Shown here one piece after another: positions 37,324 to 46,398 of a DNA stretch of 64,000 bases. Location of the stretch: the NCBI GenBank assembly GCA_021850325.1, contig JAJZMF010000024.1, forward strand, positions 62,001 through 126,000, in the 5' to 3' direction. Source of the DNA: Actinomycetes bacterium (GTDB lineage Bacteria; Actinomycetota; Acidimicrobiia; Acidimicrobiales; Palsa-688). The notes beneath the pieces are model-generated. The model worked only from the letters and a program-made list of their open reading frames with translations. It was not told the DNA's origin and did not search any database. The position numbers were made by a program, and so were the translations under genes. Position 1 is the first letter of the stretch. Every line of letters begins with the position of its first letter.

Positions 37324-39840
37324 GTGAAGTACGACGACGCGGCCGGCGCCCCGGTCGATGGAGCGGGGCCCGGTGCTGCGTCGGGGCGGGAGGTGGGAGC
37401 GGGCCCGCCTGCGCTCGGGGCGCCGGCCGGGCTGAGCACGGCCGAGGTGTCGGCCCGCCAGGCGGGGGGCCTGGCCAATCGGGCACCGGAGAAGTCCAGC
37501 CGGTCGATGGCCCAGATCCTGGCGGGCAACCTGTTCACGCCCTTCACTGCCGTGCTCGGCTCGCTGGTCGTCGTCGTGGCCATCGTCGGCCCCCCTCAGG
37601 ACGGCCTGTTCGGCCTGGTCCTGGCGGTCAACATAGCCATCGGGACCGTGCAGGAGGCAAGGGCCAAGCGGGCGCTGGACCGCCTGGCCCTGCTGAACGC
37701 CCCGGTGGCCACCGTGGCCCGGGACGGGCAGTTGGTGGAGGTGCGGACCGAGGACGTGGTCTTGGACGACATGATGCTCCTGCGAGCCGGCGACCAGGTC
37801 GTGGCGGACTGTGAGGTGGTCGGCTCGGCCGGCATGGAGGTGGACGAGTCCCTGCTCTCGGGCGAGAGCGAGGCGGTGACGAAGGGCCCGGGGTCAGCTC
37901 TGTTCTCGGGCAGTGCCGTGGTGGCCGGGGCGGGGTACGCCCGGGTGAGCGCCGTGGGGGCGGCCTCGTACGCCCACCGGCTGCAGGAGGAGGCACGGCG
38001 GGCCACCACGCCCTACTCGGAACTGCAGCGGGGGGCGAACGCCGTACTGCGCCTGGTGGGGGTGGCGATGGTGCCGGTGGCCACGCTCCTGGTGACAAGC
38101 CAGGTGTTCAGGTCCCACCTGAGCCTGCCCGAGGCGTTGCGCGGCGCAGTGGCCGGTGTGGCGGCAATGGTCCCCGAAGGGCTCGTCCTGCTCATGACGA
38201 TCGCCTTCGCCCTGGGGGCCCTGCGCCTGGCCGGGAGGCGAGTGCTGGTGCAGGCCCTGCCCGCCATCGAGAGCCTGGCCCGGGTGGACGTGCTCTGCAT
38301 CGACAAGACGGGGACGCTCACCCAGCCCGGCATGGAGGTGACCTCCGTGCGCCCCTTGGGCGGGGCCGCAGCCGCCACCGGTGGGGAGGACGGGGGCGCC
38401 CCGGGGACCGTCGAGGTGGCCCGGGTGCTGGGGGCGTTGGCAGCTTCGGCCCCGGCCCCCAATGCCACAACGCGTGCTCTCGTGGCTGCCTTCCCGGCGC
38501 CCGAGGGCTGGGAACTGGAAGCCCTGGTCAGCTTCTCCTCTGCCCGCAAGTGGAGCGGCGCGCAGTTCCGCGGGCGGGGCAGCTACGTCCTGGGCGGCCC
38601 CGACGTCGTCTTCCCCACCGGCCACCGGGCCCTGTCTGCTGAGCCTGCCCTGGCAGTGACCGGGCAGCGCACGCTCGTGCTGGCCCGGGCCGAGGCCGCA
38701 CTGGTGGGCGACGACCTGCCCGGGGACCTGTGCCCGCTGGCGCTGGTCGCGCTGGCCGAGCAGGTGCGCCCGGAAGCCGCAGCCACCCTTGCCTACCTGG
38801 CCGCCCAGGGTGTCGCGGTGAAGGTGATCTCGGGGGACGAGCCGGGCACCGTGGCTGCCGTGGCGGCCAGGGCGGGGGTGGCGCTCTCCGCTCCGCCCTG
38901 CGATGCCAGGCACCTGCCGACCGACCCCGAGGAGCTCGCGGCGCTGGCGCGGTCGACCAACGTCTTCGGCCGGGTGACGCCCGCCCAGAAGCGCTCGATC
39001 GTGGCCGCCCTGCAGGGTAGCGGGCACGTCGTGGCGATGACGGGGGACGGCGTCAACGACGTGCCGGCGCTCAAGCAGGCCGATATCGGCCTGGCGATGG
39101 GCTCGGGCAGCCAGGCCTGTCGTGCCGTGGGCAACATCGTGCTGCTGGACAGCGACTTCGCCGTCGTGCCCCAGGTGCTCGGCGAGGGCCGGCGTGTGAT
39201 CGCCAACATCGAGCGCGTGGCCAACCTGTTCATCACCAAGACGGTCTATGCCTCCGTGCTGGCCTTCGTGGTCGGTGTCGCCGGGATGCCGTACCCCTTC
39301 TACCCCCGCCAGCTCACCGTCGTCAGCTCTCTGACCATCGGCATCCCCGGGTTCTTCCTGGCCCTGGCACCGGGCGCGCCCAGGGCACAGCCCCACTTCC
39401 TGGCCCGGGTGGCGTCGTTCAGCGGCCCGGCCGGTGCCATAGCGGCAGGTTCTGCCCTGCTCGTTTACGGTACGGCCCGCTGGGCCCTGCGGGCGCCCAT
39501 GGTGGACGTCAGGATGGCCAGCATCACGGTCCTTTTCGTCGTGGCGCTCCTGGTCCTGACTGCTCTGTCCCGGCCCTTCAGCTGGCCCCGCGCTGCGCTC
39601 GTGGCGGGGATGGCCCTGGCCGGCGTGCTGGCCATGGTGGTACCGGTGGCCAGGACGTTGTTCGCTCTCTCTCTGCCCCGGCCGGACCTCGTTGCCGTCG
39701 TGGCGGGCACGGCGGGAGCTGCTGCGCTAGGCATCCGGGCCACACTGCGGGCCCGGCAACAACGGCAGGTGGGCCTGCAGCCGGTCGGCCGGGCCGGGCT
39801 CCCGGCACACCTCCCCGGGCGGGCCAGGCACCGGCCCTGA
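37324..39840 (+). CDS. Cation-translocating P-type ATPase, CtpE-like
   Basis: This 838-residue ion pump is in the plasma membrane. The phosphorylation motif is CIDKTGTLT and the actuator loop is DESLLSGESEAVTKG. The hinge is MTGDGVNDVPALKQADIGLAMGSG, and the membrane motif is AAMVPEGLVLLMT. It has no N-terminal metal-binding domain and no CPC motif, which excludes copper and zinc exporters. The PEGL motif, SQACRAVGNIVLLDSDF and IERVANLFITKTVYA resemble mycobacterial CtpE, a calcium-linked pump. Calcium specificity here is inference. The start is GTG 37324, without a clear Shine-Dalgarno. Confidence 0.94.
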   Translation: MKYDDAAGAPVDGAGPGAASGREVGAGPPALGAPAGLSTAEVSARQAGGLANRAPEKSSRSMAQILAGNLFTPFTAVLGSLVVVVAIVGPPQDGLFGLVLAVNIAIGTVQEARAKRALDRLALLNAPVATVARDGQLVEVRTEDVVLDDMMLLRAGDQVVADCEVVGSAGMEVDESLLSGESEAVTKGPGSALFSGSAVVAGAGYARVSAVGAASYAHRLQEEARRATTPYSELQRGANAVLRLVGVAMVPVATLLVTSQVFRSHLSLPEALRGAVAGVAAMVPEGLVLLMTIAFALGALRLAGRRVLVQALPAIESLARVDVLCIDKTGTLTQPGMEVTSVRPLGGAAAATGGEDGGAPGTVEVARVLGALAASAPAPNATTRALVAAFPAPEGWELEALVSFSSARKWSGAQFRGRGSYVLGGPDVVFPTGHRALSAEPALAVTGQRTLVLARAEAALVGDDLPGDLCPLALVALAEQVRPEAAATLAYLAAQGVAVKVISGDEPGTVAAVAARAGVALSAPPCDARHLPTDPEELAALARSTNVFGRVTPAQKRSIVAALQGSGHVVAMTGDGVNDVPALKQADIGLAMGSGSQACRAVGNIVLLDSDFAVVPQVLGEGRRVIANIERVANLFITKTVYASVLAFVVGVAGMPYPFYPRQLTVVSSLTIGIPGFFLALAPGAPRAQPHFLARVASFSGPAGAIAAGSALLVYGTARWALRAPMVDVRMASITVLFVVALLVLTALSRPFSWPRAALVAGMALAGVLAMVVPVARTLFALSLPRPDLVAVVAGTAGAAALGIRATLRARQQRQVGLQPVGRAGLPAHLPGRARHRP

Positions 39841-39894
39841 AGGCCCCGGCCCTGGCCCGGGACGGGTGCTCCGTTGCCGGGCTGCGCCGGCAGC

Positions 39895-40233
39895 TCAGGC
39901 CCCGTCGGTGCGCCTGTTCGCCTGCTTGAAGGCCACCAGCTCCGCCTCGAGCGAGGTGATCACGTCGTCGGGTACGGGGCTTGCCCGGTGGCGGCGGCGT
40001 TCGAGCAGCTCGAAGTAGATGGGGTCACAGCGGTCGAACACGAACTGCAGGCTGCCCCGGTAGAGCTCGTGGTCGGCCTGCAGTTCGTTCACGATGGCCT
40101 CCACCCGTCCCAGTTGGGAAGCCAGGGCACGGGCGTCCGCTTCCCTGCGGTGCCTGGAGACCAGGCCCCTGGCTGCTTCGCCGGCGTAGGCGAGGCTGGG
40201 GAGCGCCGGTGCTCTGCGACGTGCACCGGGCAT
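39895..40233 (-). CDS. Hypothetical helical protein
   Basis: This 112-residue protein matches no family I know. Long charged helices (VSRHRREADARALASQLGRVEAIVNELQAD, DVITSLEAELVAFKQAN) suggest a coiled coil or helical bundle. ATG 40233 follows GGCAGGTAGGCC. The gene before it ends 3 bases upstream, so the two are probably co-transcribed. There are no cysteines except one, and no membrane segment. Confidence 0.6.
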   Translation of the reverse strand: MPGARRRAPALPSLAYAGEAARGLVSRHRREADARALASQLGRVEAIVNELQADHELYRGSLQFVFDRCDPIYFELLERRRHRASPVPDDVITSLEAELVAFKQANRRTDGA

Positions 40234-40236
40234 GGC

Positions 40237-40464
40237 CTACCTGCCCCTCGGGGCGCCGTGGTGCCCACTGCTGTGATGGTCACGGTGGGCGCCCTGACGG
40301 TAGAGGTCGCCCCCCCGGCCGGCCCGGTGCCGGTCTGCCCGGTGCCGGTCTGCCCGGTGTGCCGGCTGGGCGCCCCTCGCCAGATGGACGCGTGCCGCCT
40401 CCTCCAGCCACATCGGCCTCCGACCGGCCAGGGCGGCTACATAGAGCTCAAACGGAGTTTGCAT
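40237..40464 (-). CDS. Small hypothetical protein with HRADR repeats
   Basis: This possible 75-residue protein starts at ATG 40464 after AGAAGGTCCACAA. The N-terminal half is ordinary (MQTPFELYVAALAGRRPMWLEEAARVHL). The C-terminal half is histidine/arginine-rich and contains a five-residue repeat (HRADRHRADRHRAG) encoded by a 15-bp DNA tandem repeat, then a histidine-rich end (HRDHHSSGHHG). The histidines could bind metal. It is probably co-transcribed with the following helical gene. Confidence 0.5.
   Translation of the reverse strand: MQTPFELYVAALAGRRPMWLEEAARVHLARGAQPAHRADRHRADRHRAGRGGDLYRQGAHRDHHSSGHHGAPRGR
40323..40357. repeat. 15-bp tandem repeat inside a small gene
   Basis: CCCGGTGCCGGTCTG occurs twice (40323-40337, 40338-40352) plus a partial copy. 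It keeps the reading frame (5 codons per unit) and so adds repeated residues to the small protein. Confidence 0.8.
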
Positions 40465-40978
40465 TTGTGGACCTTCTTTCGCCGCTGTCCCCATTGACTT
40501 GGCGCCCACCGGTGGTCCCCACCGGTGGGGGGTTCTTGGCCCATGGCCCATTCTGGCGCGCCAACCACCGCGACCGGCAGCCCCGGTGACGCCTGGGTGG
40601 AGCATGGGACCTTGGGCACCTCGTGTGTGACCAAAGGCTCCTACGGTAGGGCCTCTGGATGACCGAAGATATTTACAGCCGGTGGGGCTCGGGCGGGAAG
40701 CCCTCCTCCGGCAGTTCGACAGGTCCCGGCTTACCCCCCCTTAGCCGGGACCTCGTCGCGTCCCTGCCCTGGCCCACCGCAGGCCCGGGCGGCCGGGACC
40801 GGTCGGGCGGACCACCGGTGGGAGCCACGGGCCAGCACCTTCTCCACGTGCCGTGCACACCTGGTGCACAGCGGTTGCACCCGGTGCCGCTGGCATAGGC
40901 ACCGTGCCGGGCAGCTGTCCCTCGTCTTGACAGGGGCTGCTCGAGTGGTGTCCCGGCCTGGGGAGAAAGGACAGGGCG
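40465..40978. other. Gene-poor region with a hairpin, upstream of the htrA-like gene
   Basis: About 510 bases lack a convincing gene. They hold the ribosome-binding site of the small minus-strand gene and an AT-rich patch (GAAGATATTTAC, about 40664-40675). A perfect 11-bp stem lies at 40721-40753 (AGGTCCCGGCT/AGCCGGGACCT). A TTGACA that could be a -35 element of the protease gene is at 40927-40932. A short open frame from ATG 40659 exists but lacks a ribosome-binding site. Confidence 0.5.
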
Positions 40979-42124
40979 ATGGTGACAGCGGGCGTAAGGT
41001 CCCGTTGGAGGTTGTCGGCTGCCGCGCTGACCGGGGTCGCGGTGCTGGCCACGGGATGCGCTCTGGTCCTCAACGGTGCGTCGGGTGACGCCGTGCGCGG
41101 TCCCACCCTGGCTGCTGCCCTCGTGCCGTCCGCGCCCCCGGCCGGTAGCCCGGCGCCGGTCGGCACCGGGGCCGCCAAGGTGGCGGCCAGTGCCCAGACG
41201 GCGCCGGCCAGTGACCCCGCCCTGGCCCTGCAGGCCGACTTCGTGAAGGTGGTCAAGGCGGTCCGGCCCTCGGTGGTGGAGATCACGACGAGCTCGGGGC
41301 TCGGGTCCGGCGTCGTCTTCGACACCCGTGGCGACATCGTGACCAATGCCCACGTCGTCGGTTCGGACACCACGTTCACCGTGACCTTCGCCGACGGGCG
41401 CCGGGCGAGCGCGGCGCTGGTGGGCACCTATCCCCCCGACGACCTGGCGGTCATCAGGGCCCAGGGGGCAGGCAAGATCCGCCCGGCGCAGTTCGGGGAC
41501 TCTTCGACCGCCCAGGCGGGGACGATCGTGATGGCCATCGGGAACCCGCTCGGCCTGTCCAGTTCGGTCACCGAGGGGATCGTCAGCTTCAACGGCCGCG
41601 CCGTGGACGAGGGCAACGGTACGGTGCTCGCCGACATGGTGCAGACGAGCGCGGCCATCAACCCCGGCAACAGCGGTGGCGCACTGGCCAACCTGTCGGG
41701 CAAGGTGATCGGCGTTCCCACCCTGGCCGCGTCGGCGGGTGCAGCCGCTGCGCCCGGGCTGGGGTTCGCCATCCCGTCCAACACGGTGAAGCTGATCGTG
41801 CCCCAGTTGGTCGCCCAAGGCAAGGTCACCAAGGCCGGGAGGGCGGCCCTGGGAGTGAGCGTCACCGATGGGTACGACTTTTCGGGGGCTGCCATCGGGG
41901 CGTTGCTCACGGCCGTCCGCCCGGGTGGCCCGGCGGCCCAGGCCGGCCTGGTGGCCGGTGACCTGGTGGTCTCGCTCGCCGGTCAGCCCACGCCGACGGC
42001 CAGCGCCCTGCAGTCCGTGCTGGCCACGTTGAAGCCAGGGGCCAAGGTGACCGTCAAGGCGGTCAAGGTGGACGGCAGCCAGTTGTCCGCCGTTGTGGTG
42101 CTGGGGGACCTGGCCCAGATCTGA
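40979..42124 (+). CDS. HtrA/DegP-like serine protease with PDZ domain, lipoprotein-like
   Basis: This 381-residue envelope protease is trypsin-like. The catalytic residues are histidine in IVTNAHVVGSD, aspartate in YPPDDLAVIRA and serine in INPGNSGGALANLSG. A PDZ domain follows from about residue 295 (GALLTAVRPGGPAAQAGLVAGD). The N-terminus is a signal peptide whose LATGC resembles a lipobox, so the protein may be lipid-anchored. An alanine/proline-rich linker (residues 45-75) leads to the protease domain. ATG 40979 follows GAAAGGACAGGGCG. It probably degrades damaged exported proteins, and no dedicated regulator is adjacent. Confidence 0.93.
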   Translation: MVTAGVRSRWRLSAAALTGVAVLATGCALVLNGASGDAVRGPTLAAALVPSAPPAGSPAPVGTGAAKVAASAQTAPASDPALALQADFVKVVKAVRPSVVEITTSSGLGSGVVFDTRGDIVTNAHVVGSDTTFTVTFADGRRASAALVGTYPPDDLAVIRAQGAGKIRPAQFGDSSTAQAGTIVMAIGNPLGLSSSVTEGIVSFNGRAVDEGNGTVLADMVQTSAAINPGNSGGALANLSGKVIGVPTLAASAGAAAAPGLGFAIPSNTVKLIVPQLVAQGKVTKAGRAALGVSVTDGYDFSGAAIGALLTAVRPGGPAAQAGLVAGDLVVSLAGQPTPTASALQSVLATLKPGAKVTVKAVKVDGSQLSAVVVLGDLAQI

Positions 42125-42137
42125 CCGGCTCGTGCCA

Positions 42138-42153
42138 GGTCCCGCCCGGGACC
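42138..42153. terminator. Short hairpin between convergent genes
   Basis: GGTCCCG/CGGGACC with a two-base loop lies between the protease stop and the kinase stop. A flanking CC/GG pair extends the stem past one mismatch. There is no T-run. Confidence 0.4.
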
Positions 42154-42158
42154 GGCGC

Positions 42159-43106
42159 TCAGAGCTGCCCGGCCAGCAGGGCCTGCACCTCAGCCGCGCT
42201 GGCCTGGGCAGCGGTGGCACCCAGGCCCCGCGTCGACAGCGCCCCGGCTGCGCAAGCAAAGCGCAGGCGTTCTTCGAGGGGCCACCCGGCGAGGTGGCCG
42301 TAGAGGAACCCGGCGTCGAAGGCGTCACCGGCGCCGGTGGCGTCCACCGTCTGCACCGGGAACGGCGGGCAGGAGGCCCTCCCTTCGGGCCCGGCCGCTG
42401 ATGCCCCGTTGCCCCCGTCCTTGACCGCGACGACGCACCGGCGGCCTGTGGCCAGGGCGGCTGCAGCGCCGTCGGCCCCGGTCGCGCCGCTCAGAGCCGC
42501 GGCCTCGGCCCGGTTGGGGAGGAAGACGTCGACCTGGTCCAGCAGCCGTGCCAGCCCCATGTCCCACTCACCGGAAGGGTCCCAGTTGGGGTCGACCGAA
42601 ACCGTGGTGCCACGGTCGTTCAGGGCACGGAAGACCATCGGCAGGAGGGCGGCCAGGCGCGGCTGGAGGAAGTAGGAGGCGACATGTACGTGGCGGGCAG
42701 AGGCCAGGACATCCGTGCCCAGGTGGGCCGCGTCCAGCCGGTCTATGGTGCCGGGGTAGGTGAGGATGGCCCGGTCGGCTCCCTCGCTCAGGACCACGCT
42801 GAAGCCCGTCCGCTCGCCGTCGAGCACCGGGGCGAGACTGGTGTCCACGCCCTGCTCGTTCAGGCGGTCGCGCATGAACCGGCCCAGGGCGTCGTCGCCC
42901 GTGGCTCCCACGACGGCCGTCCGCAGGCCCAGGCGGGCGCAGGCGCAGGCCGTTATGGAGGCGGAGCCCCCTACGACGAGAGCGCCGTCGGCCACGAGCT
43001 TCTCGTGCTGGTCGAACTCGGGGCGGACGTCCGGTCCCGCCAGCACGATGTCGGGGTTGAAGTCGCCGACGACCATTACGTCAAAACGGTGCGGTGCCAC
43101 GGGCAA
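42159..43106 (-). CDS. PfkB-family carbohydrate kinase (ABC operon 3)
   Basis: This 315-residue sugar kinase has the substrate-side motif VVGGSASITACACARLGLRTAVVG and the ATP signature DATGAGDAFDAGFLYG. It is the last gene of an operon with a GH4 glycosidase and a sugar ABC transporter, so it probably phosphorylates a monosaccharide released from the imported glycoside. Its TTG start (43106) is supported by CAGGAGGCCCCC immediately upstream. Members of this family phosphorylate ribose, fructose, adenosine or similar compounds; specificity is not decidable here. Confidence 0.92.
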   Translation of the reverse strand: MPVAPHRFDVMVVGDFNPDIVLAGPDVRPEFDQHEKLVADGALVVGGSASITACACARLGLRTAVVGATGDDALGRFMRDRLNEQGVDTSLAPVLDGERTGFSVVLSEGADRAILTYPGTIDRLDAAHLGTDVLASARHVHVASYFLQPRLAALLPMVFRALNDRGTTVSVDPNWDPSGEWDMGLARLLDQVDVFLPNRAEAAALSGATGADGAAAALATGRRCVVAVKDGGNGASAAGPEGRASCPPFPVQTVDATGAGDAFDAGFLYGHLAGWPLEERLRFACAAGALSTRGLGATAAQASAAEVQALLAGQL

Positions 43107-43149
43107 GGGGGCCTCCTGAGCTACCGGCCCGGCGGGGCCGCCCTGGTCG

Positions 43150-43998
43150 CTACTTGACGCTGCCCGCTGTGATGCCGGTCACGATCCAGCGGTTCAGGAA
43201 GAAGACTATGACCGCCGGTATGGCCACTGCCACCACGGCTGCAGCGTTGATGATGGGGTAGGGGACGTTGCGGCTGTCTATGGCTGCGAGCAGGACGGTG
43301 AGGGGCTGGGTGGCGCTGCTGGACGACAGGACGAGCGGGAAGATGAACTGGCCCCAGCCGAACAGGAAGGTCACGATGGCCGTGGCTGCGATGCCGGGCC
43401 GGGCGGTGGGCAGGACGATGCGGGCGAAGGTCTGCAGGGCGCCCGCCCCGTCGATACGCGCTGCCTCCTCGATGCCAAGGGGGAGGGCCAGGAAGACGTT
43501 GTACATGATCCACATGGCCAGGGGAAGGAACCCGGAGGTGTACACGAAGATGATCCCGATGTACGAGTTGACCAGGTGCAGGTCGCTCATTATGCGGTAC
43601 AGGGGTATCAGGGTCGCGTAGACGGGCAGCGTAAGGGTGCCGATCACCGTGTAGAAGACGAGGTTCTTGAGCCGGAACCGCAGGCGGGCGAAGGCGTAGG
43701 CGGCGAGGACGGCGATGGCCAGCGTGAGGACCGTGGCCCCTACCGTCTCTACGACGATGTTGACGAGGGCCTGTCCAATGCCGCCGGCGGCGTCGGCCGC
43801 CTCGGGCCCGGCACCGAACAGCGCCTGGTAGCTGGTGATGCTCGGATGGGAAGGGAGCATCTGGACCGGTGCCTGCTGGGCGGCGGCATTGGTCGACAGA
43901 CTGGTCTTGAGCGCCCAGTAGACGGGGAAGAGGGACCAAAGGACCAGCAGGACGAGGCTGACGAGGCGCCCGAGCGAGGACCAGCGGCGCCGGGTCAA
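43150..43998 (-). CDS. Carbohydrate ABC transporter permease, MalG type (operon 3)
   Basis: This 282-residue channel subunit has about six spans and the EAA loop IEEAARIDGAGALQTFARIVLP. The start is TTG 43998, which overlaps the stop of the upstream permease (TTGA), so the two are translationally coupled; no other start fits. It lies 43 bases before the sugar kinase. No ATPase gene is linked. Confidence 0.93.
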   Translation of the reverse strand: MTRRRWSSLGRLVSLVLLVLWSLFPVYWALKTSLSTNAAAQQAPVQMLPSHPSITSYQALFGAGPEAADAAGGIGQALVNIVVETVGATVLTLAIAVLAAYAFARLRFRLKNLVFYTVIGTLTLPVYATLIPLYRIMSDLHLVNSYIGIIFVYTSGFLPLAMWIMYNVFLALPLGIEEAARIDGAGALQTFARIVLPTARPGIAATAIVTFLFGWGQFIFPLVLSSSSATQPLTVLLAAIDSRNVPYPIINAAAVVAVAIPAVIVFFLNRWIVTGITAGSVK

Positions 43999-45002
43999 TA
44001 CTCGACCTTCCGGTAGAGGACCTTGATGATGACGATGGAGAGCAGCACGGTCACGACGGTGGCGGTGAGCGACAGGGCGTAGCCCTGGCCGAAGTTGAGG
44101 TCCTGAAAGGTTATGAAGTAGGTCGTGGTCATGATCGACGAGGCCGTGGTGGCGTTGGCGTTGAGGACATAGACCTGGTCGAAGATGTTCAGTGACATCA
44201 CCAGCGCTTCGACCGTGGCTATGGCGAGGGCGGGGCGCACCAGCGGCAGGGTGATACTGCGGACCACGCGCAGCCCTGAGGCCCCGTCCACGCTGGCGCT
44301 CTCGTACAGTTCGTCCGGGACGGACTGCAACGCAGCCAGCACGACGAGGGCCGCCAGGGGGGTGATCTGCCACACCTGCACCAGGGCGATGAGGAAGATG
44401 CTCTCGATCCGGTGCGCGCCGACGAAGAGCTGGTACTGGCCGATCAGGTGGAGGCTCTTCAGGACGGAGTTGAGCACCCCCGCGGTGGGGTTGTAGATCC
44501 ACGACCAGATGACCCCCTCCACCACGCCTGGGAGCGCCCAGGGGAGCACGACGACCGCAAGTACCACGCCGCGGCCGAAGAAAGGCCGCTGGAGCAGCAG
44601 TGCGATGGCCGTGCCCAGCCCCACTGTCAGCACCACCCCGAACAGGGCGTACCAACCCGTGTTCTCCATGGCGGTGACGACCTGTGGGTTGCTGAACGCG
44701 TCCGTGAAGTTGCCGAAGCCGACGAAGTGGTCCGGTGGGGTCAGCGGGTCCAGGTGGAAGAACGCCTCGACGACCGTCAGGACGGTCGGGTAGATGGCGA
44801 GCGCCCCGATGAACACCACCAAGGGCGCGATCATGAAGTAGGCGAGAGGCCCGTCCCCGCTCCGGCGCCGGAACCGGCGGTCCCTCCAGCGCACGGGCGT
44901 ACCGGAGGGCCGGGAGGGGTGCCTGCCGGCCCGCCCGGCCAGGGTGCCACCGCTGATGGCTGTGGCCTGGCCGGGTGCGCCGGCGTCGGGGCGGCTGCTC
45001 AT
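43995..45002 (-). CDS. Carbohydrate ABC transporter permease, MalF type (operon 3)
   Basis: This 335-residue membrane subunit has a long cytoplasmic N-terminus before the first span (FMIAPLVVFIGALAIYP). The EAA-like loop reads LYESASVDGASGLRVVRSITLPL. ATG 45002 overlaps the stop of the binding-protein gene by four bases, unlike operons 1 and 2, where a gap separates these genes. Confidence 0.94.
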   Translation of the reverse strand: MSSRPDAGAPGQATAISGGTLAGRAGRHPSRPSGTPVRWRDRRFRRRSGDGPLAYFMIAPLVVFIGALAIYPTVLTVVEAFFHLDPLTPPDHFVGFGNFTDAFSNPQVVTAMENTGWYALFGVVLTVGLGTAIALLLQRPFFGRGVVLAVVVLPWALPGVVEGVIWSWIYNPTAGVLNSVLKSLHLIGQYQLFVGAHRIESIFLIALVQVWQITPLAALVVLAALQSVPDELYESASVDGASGLRVVRSITLPLVRPALAIATVEALVMSLNIFDQVYVLNANATTASSIMTTTYFITFQDLNFGQGYALSLTATVVTVLLSIVIIKVLYRKVEY

Positions 45003-46327
45003 CCTCCGAGGGAGGCCACCTGCGAGACGATGGCACTGATGGCAGAGGCGACCGTCTCCTGGCCTGCGGCCGCGGAGTGCAGGTTGGTGTACACGGCGTT
45101 GCTGAACGCGGGGTACCAGGGAGGGGCACCGGCCGGGAAGATGGCCCGGGAATGGTGCTCGACCAGGTCCGCCAGCTCGGCTGCCCCCGGCACCTTGCCC
45201 GACTTGACCAGGATGCCCAGGCCACCGACGTTGGCGGGGAGCGGGAACCCGTTGATCACCTTGGACGGGCCATCAGCACCGGCGAAGGCCGCCTGGTTGG
45301 CCGCCGAGTCGTACCACTTGATGAAGGTCACGGCTGCGGCGACGTTCTTGGCACTGGTCGGGATCCCGATGCCGTCGGGGTTGCCCAGGTTGGGGGCTGT
45401 GCCCCGGGCGCCCGGGGTCGGTATGTAGACGACGTCGCCCACCACCGTCGAGCTCGACGGCACGTTGTAGATGGTGCCAATGTCGCCCGAGTAGTCGGAG
45501 AACACGCTTGCTGTGAGGTTGTGGGCCTGGTCCTGGCCGAAGCCCTGGTAGTCCTCGAGCGCCAGGTTGCCCTTGGGCACCAGGCCGCTCTTGTAGGCGT
45601 TCACCATCCACTCCATGGCCCGGTAGCCGGGAGAGCTGGGGGAGCTGAAGAGGGGCTTGTAGCTCGAGCTGAGGACGCCGCCACCGAAGGCGGCAGTCAT
45701 CTCGTACCAGTAGGTGGACAGGCCTTCGGCGGCCGCCAGGGGGATGTCGAGGGGGTGGGCGACGACGCCCTTCTTCTGTACGGCCGACAGGTCGGCTGCG
45801 TACTGGGCAAAGGTGGTGGGCATCTTGGTGATGCCTGCTTTGGCGAAGTCCTTCTTGTTGACCGTGGTCACCAGCAGCGATGCGTCGCTCGGCATCCCGA
45901 GCAGCTGGCCGTTGCGGACGAAGCTCTCCAGCTGCGGGTACTGGGACTTGAGGGCAGAGACGTTGAAGTACTTGTTGAGCGGCATGAACCACTTGGACGT
46001 GTAGTACTCGCCCACCTTGGACCAGTCGACATCGGCGACATCGGCGAAGTAGGTGTGGGCTTCGGCGGCGGCGGCGATCTTGGTCTGCAGGTTGTCCCAC
46101 TGTATGTAGGAGTAGTTGACCTTGATACCCGTTCGGGCTGTGAAGGCCGCCAACATCTTTGCCGGCGGCGGGGGGTAGGCGATGTCGACGTTTATGGTCA
46201 CGGTCGTCCTGGCCTGCCGTGCGTGAGCTGCCATTGCCGGCCCGGCACCGAGGCCGGTGGCGGCCATCGCTGCGGCCAGGACGGCAGCCGTCCGTCGGCC
46301 GGTCCTCAAGGTGTGCTTGTCTGCCAT
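44999..46327 (-). CDS. Extracellular sugar-binding protein (ABC operon 3)
   Basis: This 442-residue exported family 1 binding protein has a signal peptide (TAAVLAAAMAATGLGAGPAMAA) with cleavage near AMAAHA and no lipobox. The mature part begins TVTINVDIAYPPPPAKML and has YFADVADVDWSKVGEYY and SVFSDYSGDIGTIYNV. ATG 46327 follows AAGGAAAGGAACACAGG. It lies 71 bases after the GH4 glycosidase gene. The linked glycosidase suggests an alpha-linked glycoside substrate. Confidence 0.93.
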   Translation of the reverse strand: MADKHTLRTGRRTAAVLAAAMAATGLGAGPAMAAHARQARTTVTINVDIAYPPPPAKMLAAFTARTGIKVNYSYIQWDNLQTKIAAAAEAHTYFADVADVDWSKVGEYYTSKWFMPLNKYFNVSALKSQYPQLESFVRNGQLLGMPSDASLLVTTVNKKDFAKAGITKMPTTFAQYAADLSAVQKKGVVAHPLDIPLAAAEGLSTYWYEMTAAFGGGVLSSSYKPLFSSPSSPGYRAMEWMVNAYKSGLVPKGNLALEDYQGFGQDQAHNLTASVFSDYSGDIGTIYNVPSSSTVVGDVVYIPTPGARGTAPNLGNPDGIGIPTSAKNVAAAVTFIKWYDSAANQAAFAGADGPSKVINGFPLPANVGGLGILVKSGKVPGAAELADLVEHHSRAIFPAGAPPWYPAFSNAVYTNLHSAAAGQETVASAISAIVSQVASLGG

Positions 46328-46398
46328 TTGAGCCCTGTGTTCCTTTCCTTGGTTGGTCCGTTCACTGCTTGGTCGGGCTGGCCGCGCTCCGGGGTGGT

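Noticed and set aside
40659-40898. Short open frame starting ATG 40659 (MTEDIYSRWGSGG..)
   Set aside because: There is no ribosome-binding site, its composition becomes low-complexity after the first dozen codons, and it crosses a perfect hairpin.
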